Below the pieces are notes generated by a model that saw only the letters and a program-made list of their open reading frames with translations, searched no databases and was not told where the DNA came from. This document shows positions 54,961 through 64,000 of a DNA stretch of 64,000 nucleotides, piece by piece. The translations under genes and the position numbers were made by a program. The stretch comes from Umbilicaria muhlenbergii (lineage: Eukaryota; Ascomycota; Lecanoromycetes; Umbilicariales; Umbilicariaceae). Location of the stretch: the NCBI GenBank assembly GCA_000611775.1, contig KK106983.1, forward strand, positions 4,144,808 to 4,208,807, written 5' to 3'. How positions within the stretch are numbered: the stretch's first letter is position 1; every line of letters starts with the position of its first letter.

Positions 54961-56880
54961 ATGGAGCAATTGACCCGCTCATGGAACGCAGCTGCAGATT
55001 ACCCAAGGAATGTCATACATCATGACAGTTATGAGCACGATCTGTACGCCAAATTTGAACGATTGAATGAACGCGAAAGTCAGCTTTTCGGCAGAGATGG
55101 TGAAGGTGCCCTAGACTTTTGGGATTTCGATGATCAAAGGCAGGGTGAGTCAATCAAATATCCGATTCCGCGGATGACAGGGGTTATAAGGATCCTGACG
55201 CGTTTCATGTAGAGTTTGTACATACTTGTATAAGCGGCGCAGAGGAGTTGAGGAATCAGCTGCGTGTCGCAAGTCTCCCAAGGGTCAAAGATCCACGATG
55301 TAGATTTGTGTAAGTAACCTGATTAGACAGATCCAGGGCACATGTCTGATGACTACATTCTGTCCCTAGATTCGTACACGCAGCTCATTCGCGAGAAAGA
55401 CTCAAAACAAGCCGAGAAATGCTCATGCTTACTTTTACATATCACCAAGTCATGCCAGCATTCTTGGATTTTCTGTTTCCATTTGGCAGACAACAATATG
55501 CGCAGGATTTCCACTTCAGCGGATTTCGACATCTTGACCGGTTCGCTGAAAGCGATAGAGGCTTGAACATACCAGAGCTAGGATGGTCTGGTCGTCATCT
55601 TCAGCTATGCTACAGCCTAAAATCCGTGGAGCCATCAAAAGGACAGCGAGACTGGCCGTGGTCTATTCGGCAAACCGCCATACATCACTCATTTGATGTT
55701 GAGGATGGCCGGGCAACTTGGATCGTTGTCAAGGGCGATCAGCTGATGAAGACCCGCATGCTGTCGGCAACAGGCCCTCAAGGTTCTCCAGAGTTGTCTG
55801 CCTTCCAAACAAACCACCAGGCATTCGCATCAACACTCGCAATGCATCTGATCGTCTGTGATTGGTCTGGTGAGAATTGGCGATGGTACATTAACTTTCT
55901 GGAGGATACCTTTCAGACTATAGCACGGCGTACGCTGTCAGTAATGGTAGACAAATTGCCAGTTCAGCGTACACCAGCTGGTGCATTAACGCCACCTGAA
56001 GTACCTCCAGGGCCGGAAAATCACTTTGACACGGACAATCGGCCTGATTTCTCATTTAGTGACTTGCAGCGACTTCAGTTTATCGAGGAGAAAGCGAACG
56101 AGACGCTCCTTGTACTCACGGTCAACATAGATATCCTCGCGAAATTGGGACAGCATTATCGGACCATCACAGACCTTGAGGACTGGCCGAAGGAGTTAAG
56201 GCTAGATTGTAGAGACGAAATTGCCCGGTTCGAGAAACGTGTGGAGAGTGTCCAAAACGACCTGCAAATGCAGCAGTCAAGGGTGCAGACATTGCTACGC
56301 TTCCTTGCGGATCGTAAAAGTCTGGTATCTTAATGGTCTCATGCAATGCAACTTTATGTCTATCCAGACTAACGCGCTACAGTTATATGGAATTTTGGAG
56401 TACCGAAATATGGAAGCAAGCAAACTGCTTGCCAGAAAAGCTCAGCTGTCTGCAGACAATATGGAAACCATGACAAAAGATATGCAAAGCATGACTCGAG
56501 ACATGCATGAGATCGCACGGAAGACAAAGCAGGAGACAGTGTCCATGAGGATCATCACTCTTGTTACCTTGTTTTTCCTCCCAGGAACGTTTATATCAGT
56601 CGGTCTTCCCGTAATTAGTCTCCTCGGACTTTTAGAAAGCTAACAGTTATGTTAGACGCTCATGAGCACTGACATAGTGCAATTTCAAACAGCAAGCTCG
56701 GGAAAACCTACAAGGACTGTTCAGAAAGGAGCTTTGCAGTTGTTCGTTGCAGTTAGTTTACCCTTGATGTTTATGACCTTTGTGGCCTGGTACGTTGTCT
56801 ACTGGTGGGTTGACCGGACAGAGAAGAAAAGGACATTCAAGTCTAAAGCTCAGTGTATGAGAACTTCCTACACTCTATAG
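54961..56880 (+). CDS. CorA-like Mg2+ transporter-family protein (fungal)
   Basis: Five exons: 54961-55144, 55213-55309, 55370-56324, 56383-56598, 56656-56880; 558 residues, frame closed. Start MEQLTRSWNAAADYPRNVIHHDSYEHDLY. The soluble part contains FTYHQVMPAFLDFLFPFG, SGRHLQLCYSLKSVE, WPWSIRQTAIHHSFDVEDGRATWIVVKG and HLIVCDWSGENWRWYINFLED, which mark the fungal CorA-like family of unknown physiology. A long helix (DKLPVQRT..., LRFLADRKSLLYGILEYRNMEASKLLARKAQLSADNMETMTKDM) leads to two membrane helices, IITLVTLFFLPGTFIS followed by TLMSTDIVQF, and QLFVAVSLPLMFMTFVAWYVVYWWV. The GMN selectivity loop of true CorA is not evident, so magnesium transport is unproven; many such proteins are thought to signal rather than transport. 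Exon 4 uses a GTCGGT donor at 56599. Confidence 0.86.
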
Positions 56881-57854
56881 AAGCTCAGGTCAAGAATAAG
56901 GATTTCTATACAGTTTGTTATTATATACAAGCGATGCAGAAGCCAGAGGTAGCAGCAGAGGTTCTGCAGAGACTGCTTTGACTGCTGAGGGGTAGTGGGC
57001 TTCTCGGGCGGCTAGAATCCTAACGAAGGGGGTTGATATTTAGCGTGAAAGGAGGTGGAGGCGATGTAAGAATAGAATACAGGTGAAGTTTTGCCCTGAA
57101 TCATCAGTGAATTGGTTCTGAAATCTATTTGAGCCATTTATTTGGCGGCCAGGGTGTCCGTTGCAACGCTGCCGTAGTAATTTATATGGCCGTGGGGGTA
57201 GCGTTAGGGCTTGCTGCTGGAATCATATGGGGAGGTGAGTTAACTGATTCAAAATCTGGCTTTCAGCGAGGCCACAGGCCATGAAAAGCCGTACTTTCTT
57301 AGCCTCAGCTAAATGGCCGTTGATGGCTTTCAGGCACTTGTCAAATTCGTCAATAAATGTAGTTGTACTGCCAGTATCAAGGCATATTGGTGTACGATTT
57401 CCTCAGCCGAAAAGGATGGCTTCCATCATGGAACAAACGTGCGGGGTGGAAGGCTTTCGAGGTGATGTGGCAACGTTATTGACAGCATGCTCAAGGGAGT
57501 TGGCTTCGTGTATCAGGGCTCGCTATGACTGGTTATTGACGGCAGATATTTTTATTGCCATCTAAGTATTAGTCAGCCTGAGCTGGTACCTCGACTGGCC
57601 AGTGGTTGGAACAGGCTGCCGGGGCGGTGCGCAGGTCCCCTCTATCCCCGCTCTGTCTCTCCTCGTCGCGTATCTGATCCACGCTCGAATGAGTCGGTTC
57701 TGCGAAGATATGGCAATGAATGAATCCACCTGCTCCTATACCTGCCACTAACGTACCGTTCATATCTATCTTTATCCCTGACTGTCGTCTACCATTTCGC
57801 TGCTGTTGCCCGTTTCTTAGCCTTGTGCTTTTCGTCCGATCGACTGCCACTTGC
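56881..57854. other. Gene-free interval
   Basis: Between the CorA-like gene and the kinase gene. An open frame of 94 codons at 57281-57565 (plus) and a minus-strand reading around 57150-57550 with a few protein-like words (TFIDEFDKCLKAINGHLAEAKKVRLFM) and several stops are seen. The latter might be a decayed N-terminal domain of a fungal immune-type receptor, but I cannot support it. Confidence 0.35.
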
Positions 57855-60800
57855 ATGATGTTCGAGTCTCAGGCCCAACCTGATCATCAGTCCGACATCC
57901 AGGACTTCATCACCTGGGTCGACAAGAACAGTTGCTTGGGCGCGCGCGGTCCCATGCTAAGTATCAATTGTCCATTCATACCTTATACTAAACTCGAAGC
58001 CTACTTGGACAATCGCCGTATCGGAAAGCTCTTGACAGCCTTGTCTCCAGATGAACTTTTCGATAAAGAGGTCATTGGTGTTATCCAAGGACAGTACTCT
58101 AAGGTCTTCGCCATACTTCTGCTCATCAGCAAAGGACGATTCATCAAACATTTCATCCAGTACAGTGGCCTGTCTGACTTGCACCTACCTTTCGAGTCTC
58201 AGCCCGCACATTTCCCAACAGCAACTGGCGATGCTCTATTCTTCAACTCCTTTCAGGTCACACAGTGGATGTTTTGCGCTCAAATACTTGGGCACAACGT
58301 AGATTCACGTTACGCCGACGACTTGATTTTGCCGATCATGCAGAAGAGCGAGCTTGGACGTGGCGGTAGCGCTTTCATCTACAAGATAGTTCTGCATGAA
58401 GCCTACAATAAATTGAATCCCCGGGATAAGTCTGAATTGGTAACCCTGTCACTTCGACCTCTTGTTTCCGTATTTAGCTCACTCTGGATAGGGCACGGGG
58501 AATGGAGAGGCAAACACCTTCGTCCTTAAGACTTATCGTACTAAGGACGCCGAAAGGTACTACACCAATGAAGTCAACGCCTTCCGAAGGCTCAGACAGC
58601 ATACCGAAAAGCCTCCTCCCGATATCATTGGCTTCTATGGGGCCTTTGTGCAAGAGGAATCTTATAACATACTTCTGGAGTATGCTGATATGGGCACCCT
58701 GGAGGATTACTTCCACACTACACCACCACCTTCTCGGGGTGAAGACATAGTCAAATTCTGGGATGGGCTTTCTCGTGTGCTCAACGCATTGGCAACGATA
58801 CACAGTACGCCAACAAGTGTTGTCGGAGGGCCACAGATTTTCCAAGGGTACTTGAGTTTCGCTTGTGAAAGTTGAACGGACCATCTGCTGATTTTTCTTA
58901 GCTGGCACCAAGATGTGAAGCCGGCCAATATTCTAGTAACGAGTGGGAAAGGCACATCGGCTTACGACTGTCACTTCAAACTCGCCGACCTTGGACTAAG
59001 TCACTTCAAGAAGACAGTTATATCACAAGAAATAGTAACAGACACAGATGCTCGTGGCACTCGCGCGTATGGTAGGTTGTCTCTCAGATTGGCGTACTGG
59101 ACGTCTGCAACTAACATTTAGCATAGGCGCTCCGGAATGCTACAGACCAGACCGAGCCATTGAAAGCTGTCGGCCTCTAATCAGGCAGTGCGTCGACATT
59201 TGGTCTCTCGGTTGTGTCTTGAGTGAAGCAGCTGTGTTCGTCGTTCATGGAATTAGAGGCGTGTTACGCTACCGCGAACAACGTAAGTCTGAAAATGCAG
59301 ACGTTCCTCATTTTCAAGATGGCGATTGTTTTCACGATGGTCACAAGGTGCTCGATGCTGTTAAGCGTCAGCACGCAAGTCTTCAACAAGACGTCCGTGC
59401 CTCCGATCACGTTACTAAAGCGGTTTTGGAGCACTTAGTCGACTATATGCTGGTAGGAGATACTAATCGTCGCTTGGATGCGCCTTTTCTCTATAACAAA
59501 TCGTTCGACATAATTCAGAAAGCTAAGGACGTACTCATGTCATCTGGCGGCGACCCATTTGGCCCCCCGCAGGTCCGACCGCAAACACCTCCTGAACTTC
59601 CTCCTGATTCAGGCCCACGTCGATCTACCTTTCCTTCTCGACTCCGAACCCCACCGAAGCTGCCGATGTACAATGAGCGGACAGCGCCGCCTTCACCTCT
59701 AGACGAGCTCGACCCAACACAGACCTACAGCCCAGACCAAATTACACCTACAGGGGTTGGGAACAGTCACAACACGCTCCGTAGCAGTCCACCTACTCCA
59801 AATGCATCTTCGTATACGTATTGGACCGGTCAATCAATACAAAGCGAACATTCAGGTCTAATGCGCAATGCTAACCTTCGCCCGGTTTGGGAAGAGGGCC
59901 ACGGAGATGATGTCCTCAATTATCAAGCAGTCCTAGCCCTTCGAGACCAAGAACGCAGTAGTACTGCCAAGGAGGAATATGAGTCGAACACGTGGAGCCC
60001 CAGCCAGCGCCGAATTCCCTCCGCCGGCAATCCAAGGTCTAGTACCTGGAACGTCTCAGAGAAGAGGATCGCCAATGGTACTCCTTCAAGTGACTCACAA
60101 ACACTGATATCTAGGTCTGACACTGGAAGCCACTCCTCGAACTTACACACTCAACAACCTATCAGTCAGTATAGGCCTCCTGTTTCACCGGCGCGTGACC
60201 TGCCAAGATTGTCAGTGACCTCTGCCCTTGAGTGGAAGAGTCTGAAGAAGGAACGGAGTAGATATGCTCTGCTGGAAAATGATTATCTGCTGAACAATCT
60301 AAAAAAGCGAGATCATGTATGTTCAGCGCCCTGGGTTCTCACGTAACTACTAATGGGATCGCTAGGTTTTTCTCATTGACGATTCATCTTCAATGCAACC
60401 ACATTGGCCTGAAGTAAAGATTCTCTTCAACCTATTGGCATACATGGTCAAGGGTGCAGACCCGGATGGCATCGAAATGTACTTCACGATATCTGAGATT
60501 GAAAAGAAGTCCAGAAATACATCAGACCTGGTGAAGACCCTAGACAAACTCAGTCCGAACGGCACATCCAACATCAGATTGCGTCTTGGGTCCATATTAC
60601 AAGCTTATAAGGCGAAGCTAAACCAAGAGACCAGGCACAGTCTCCTAAGCTTCGTAAAGGGACCGACATCAAAAGGGGCGCGGCCTCTGAATCTGTACAT
60701 CTTCACCGATGGGGTCTGGCAGCCCGATTGTGATGCAGCAAACCTAATTGCCTTATTGGTTGATGAAATCGACAAGCACAAGCTGCCCAAGGAACAAATT

Positions 60801-61113
60801 GGGATACAGTTTATTCGTTTTGGGAATGAACCCATAGGCATAAAGCGGCTAGACCATCTAGACGCCGGGCTGGGGTTGCCCATGTACGTACCCTCTCGCA
60901 ATGACTGCTCCTTCCAATACACTAGTCAAACTGCTGATGTCATATCATCTGTACAGGGACATTGTCGATACAGAGCCCTCGACCGGGAACGTGTGGAAAA
61001 TGCTGCTCGGGCCAATCAACACTTGGTTTGACGACGACAACCGGATCAACGGCAACAACGGTGCCGGCGGCCCGTTTCCAACCGCTGAGTCTGCGGCTGC
61101 AAACTCCTTTTAA
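57855..61113 (+). CDS. Protein kinase with C-terminal von Willebrand A domain
   Basis: Six exons: 57855-58439, 58510-58847, 58902-59071, 59127-60316, 60366-60883, 60957-61113; 985 residues, all phases agree. The start at 57855 (MMFESQAQPDHQSD) is preferred over an in-frame ATG at 57720. An N-terminal region (about 1-160) with FAILLLISKGRFIKHFIQ precedes the kinase: Gly loop LGRGGSAF (~167-174), lysine in FVLKTYR (~202), EVNAFRRL, LLEYADMGTLEDYF, catalytic loop WHQDVKPANI (~309, HxD with Gln), LADLGLSHF in place of DFG, APECYRP and DIWSLGCVLSE. A 250-residue Ser/Pro linker leads to VFLIDDSSSMQ (DxSxS MIDAS site, D ~766) and the vWA fold: LYIFTDGVW, IGIQFIRFG, ending DIVDTEPSTGNVWKMLLGPIN. Such kinase-vWA chains occur in Pezizomycotina, sometimes as free forms of NLR-type modules; whether this one is signalling or immune is inference. 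Confidence 0.88.
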
Positions 61114-63368
61114 TGACCCTAACGTATCCATGGTCTTTGCGGGCTTCATTACATCTGCGCCACTTCTCGGCTCTACATGCCTCCGGCCTTCCTCTGTTTG
61201 CTCCGGCGTCTTCATCTTTCTGACTCTGGACTGTTTCTGTTAAATTTGCATCGTCACTGATGGGATTGGAAACGGAGTATAATTGTGTTCGACTGATCAC
61301 TTTACATTACCGAATGTTTGGTTGTGCATATTGGGCCCTCCGTATTGTCCACAGCTACCGCTAAATATTCATTCACCCCCTACTGTTATTGATTGTCTTT
61401 AGCAGTTAGTTTGTCCTTATTGCGCTTCTATACTTATTTATACCTTTGCTTAGAGATATTGCTATTAGACATGCCCTTCTTTGGAGGTTCTTTTGGGCCC
61501 GGTGGAGTTCATGCACTTGGCTAAATCATGTATACCACGGGAATAGCATTCTGAATAGCGATGCAACATAAATAAGAGATGAAGGGGGCATTTTGGACAC
61601 CGTTTACCTTAGTGGGCGTGGTTGGTTATCTATAGCGAGGAGTTGAAGTGGGCTTGGAGGTTTGGAGTACAAAGAGGATGGAGTATCGGGGCAGGGCTGG
61701 GCTAATCTGCGCCACGAGAGACGTAAGAAGGAGTTGTGGGACAAGGCTTAGGGCTATGTGATCTGGTGGCGCATGATACATAATCAAAAGCACCTTTCAT
61801 GTTTTGACACATATGTATGCTACTTGAATGGGACAAATTGTACCTCATACACAGAGATTGCCTTCTCATAATCGAATCCCTGCCTGTGCCCCTCATCCAT
61901 CACATGTTTTCACCGAGGAATATTGGAACGGAGAATGCAAGGTGCGTAGAAATCTATCTAATGTGAGATTAAATCCTATCTAATATACAATTTTGCTATA
62001 AAGGCCTCTTTGTCCAGCAGGGAAGCTTCTACGCAAGGAGCTCTCATGCATGAACTTGACTTTCAGAAGGTCTCTGCGTGATGACAAGAGCTGTTTTCGA
62101 ATTCATAGCTTCAGCACTCCATACATTGGAATGATCGGATGAGCCAAAACATAACAAAACTCATTGGCATCACCATGAAAAGGCACCGTGCTATGAATAA
62201 ACTAGTTTATAGGCTCAAGAAAGAGAGTAGGTTTGTATCTTGTATCAACCTCAGGCACAGAATGATTGACATAGTCACTTTCAATAAATTGTTGCATGTC
62301 TCGCTCTATGTGTAGCGGGTCCGGCACTTATCCAGAAAGTAAGTTTTCTTCATCACTTCCCGCTTGTAACAAGTACATGCTCCAGTCAGAAGGCCCTCGA
62401 CATGTCTGTTCTGACTGGGATGCAGTTTTGATAAAGACGAAGCCACGAGTAAATGCACCGTTTAGTAAAACCCTACTTTGATAGAATAGTTTGCAAAGTA
62501 TGAAAGTCCAGTGATGAACTACGACTTCAGACCCCGACTTGTACTCATCCTCGAAGAGAATTAATTGAAAAAAGCTCACATTTGTAGCTTACCATGGTTT
62601 ACACCAACAATCAACGGTATTCTCTTCTCAACGGAGGACGGGATTCCCGTGGCTCCAATTTCTTCACAACTCTCATTTCCAGGGAAGTTCTTTATCTTCT
62701 TTAATAATGTGCTCTGCTGGGTCCCGTTTTCTGTTGGGGAGATTCTCTTTGTGAGAGAGGTCTTTGCATGGTATACAATGTAGGTTCTGCCTACACAAAG
62801 CCCTGAACGTTCTTCTGATTGTGGCCAGTGAACACAGTCTCAAAGGTTTTCTATTACAATAGGACCTTTGGAGAGTCTCCTTCCAACTTTTCAGACCAAG
62901 CGTGGCAGGATTTCATGTTCGCTTCCCTACGTTGTAAGTGGCTCACCACCATTGCCAGGGTGTCAAAAAGGGACCACGTTGAGACCCCCTGAACTTGAGT
63001 ACCACATGTTTCCCAGCCTCCAGAAGTCCATGCCTGGACCCGAGTAATCTTGGAATCATCATCGTCAAAGGGGGGGTCGCTGGGCGCCTGCCTTACCGGC
63101 GTTCAGTTCGAGTCTACGCACGGATTGTCGGGTTGCGCCATGCCGGAGTTAAGGGGTACTTCCAACTTAACCCCCACTTAAGTCCACATAGCACCGTCAG
63201 CGTTGACGTGCCGAACGCCTACATAAATCTCGTCTAGTCCTTCAAATCATGTCTGATCGAGTCGGATCTTGGTTCGCCGAGGCATTTGCGCATATTCCCT
63301 TGCTCAGCACGAAGGATAATCCAGTAAAGCTGGCCTGAAATGAGCCCCTGAAATTCAAAACAGCCAAC
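61114..63368. other. Gene-free interval, AT-rich in part
   Basis: About 2.25 kb. Short open frames only (for example 62296-62481 and 62565-62783), none convincing. A long upstream region for the dehydrogenase gene; I see no transposon coding sequence. Confidence 0.4.
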
Positions 63369-64000
63369 ATGTCTATGACATTTATTATGCCTAAGAGGCC
63401 GCTTACATGGCTCATCACAGGCTGCTCCTCGGGCTTCGGTCTCACCCTTGCCCGCGCAGTCCAGTCACACGGGCACACCGTGATCGCAACTTCGCGCAAC
63501 CCTTCCCGCACCCCTGATCTCGTCGCTGAGGTCGAGAGCAAAGGCGGGAAGTGGCTCAAGCTGGACGTGGACGACCCCAACTGCGCGCAGGTCATTGAGG
63601 ACCTCGAGGCGTCAGGCCAGCAAGTCGACGTCCTGGTCAACAACGCGGGGTTCTCTATTCACGCCTGCGTTGAGCAATTCACGGAAGAGGAAGTGCGCCG
63701 CCAGATGGAGTCAATGTATTTCGGGCCTTTCAGGTTGATCAGGGCGGCGGTGCCACATATGCGCAAGCGAAGATTCGGTGTCGTGGTGAATATGAGCAGT
63801 GGGGCGGGATTGGAAGGGAGGGAGAGTATGGGTGCTTATGCCCCAACCAAGGCCGCGCTCGATGGTGAGTGTTTGCTTCCCAACCAGGACAGCTTTTTGA
63901 AGCTGAGAACAGCCAGGCATGTCCAAGGTTCTGGCAAAGGAAGTAGCCGAGTTTAACGTCCGTATCTTGATCGTCTCGCTCGGAACCTTCAACACCAACA
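63369..64000 (+). CDS. Short-chain dehydrogenase/reductase (cut by window end)
   Basis: Two exons so far: 63369-63864 and 63917 to the window end (intron GTGAGT..CAG). Start MSMTFIMPKRPLTW, with MPKRPLTW (63387) as an alternative. The Rossmann N-terminus LITGCSSGFGLTLARAV has the TGxxxGxG motif, then HTVIATSRNP, LDVDDPNCAQVIED (acidic NADP-binding loop), VDVLVNNAGF, catalytic Ser in NMSSGAGLEG and YAPTK (YxxxK) ahead of the intron, continuing after the splice GMSKVLAKEVAEFNVRILIV. This is a classical SDR; the 'GCSSGFG' type resembles fungal retinol-dehydrogenase-like and hydroxysteroid-type enzymes. The 3' part is missing only because the window ends, not because of damage. Confidence 0.9.

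Noticed and set aside
1-64000. tRNA genes, rRNA, CRISPR arrays
   Set aside because: I looked for T-loop GGTTCGA-type blocks and repeat-spacer arrays and found none that fold or repeat convincingly; CRISPR is not expected in a fungal nucleus.

Overview
This is nuclear DNA of a filamentous ascomycete (Pezizomycotina). Genes carry one to five short GT..AG introns of about 50-80 nt, are packed on both strands, and many encode unmistakable fungal orthologues. Families such as Pth11-type (CFEM-less) membrane proteins, fungal CorA-like proteins and Zn2Cys6 factors fit this. A dothideomycete is plausible from the gene style, but I cannot prove a class from one window.

Left arm (1-6.1 kb) is an accessory-looking block: the 5' part of a cytochrome P450 on the minus strand, a divergent acyl-CoA thioesterase-like gene, a SAM methyltransferase, a 257-bp TA-flanked MITE-like element, and a Pth11-like seven-helix protein.

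Core block (6.4-28 kb): PEX1 (peroxisomal AAA ATPase) divergent from MCM7 (replicative helicase); a small Cys-containing unknown; an interspersed repeat; mitoribosomal S29/DAP3 divergent from RRS1 (which carries an apparent one-base frameshift); a RhoGAP; BET2 (Rab geranylgeranyltransferase beta); and a C2H2-like nuclear-looking unknown. 28-33.7 kb is gene-poor with small hypothetical genes, a tandem repeat and a second copy of the interspersed repeat. 33.7-40.7 kb holds MSH3 (mismatch repair) and a TBC-domain Rab-GAP.

Accessory block (41.7-54.4 kb): an ankyrin-repeat remnant, an intact P450, an intact Pth11-like protein, then a string of broken genes (Zn2Cys6 regulator, P450 C-terminus, trans-acting enoyl-reductase-like dehydrogenase, MFS transporter). 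I read this as a decayed secondary-metabolism cluster with two surviving members. It is followed by a piggyBac-type DNA transposon with two in-frame stops, bracketed by a perfect 42-bp inverted repeat.

Right arm (54.4-64 kb): a tiny unknown gene, a CorA-like membrane protein, a protein kinase fused to a C-terminal von Willebrand A domain, a 2.2-kb gene-free stretch, and the start of a short-chain dehydrogenase cut by the window end.

Exon coordinates given in the entries were read by eye from splice motifs and checked for reading-frame closure. No tRNA, rRNA or CRISPR array was recognised.
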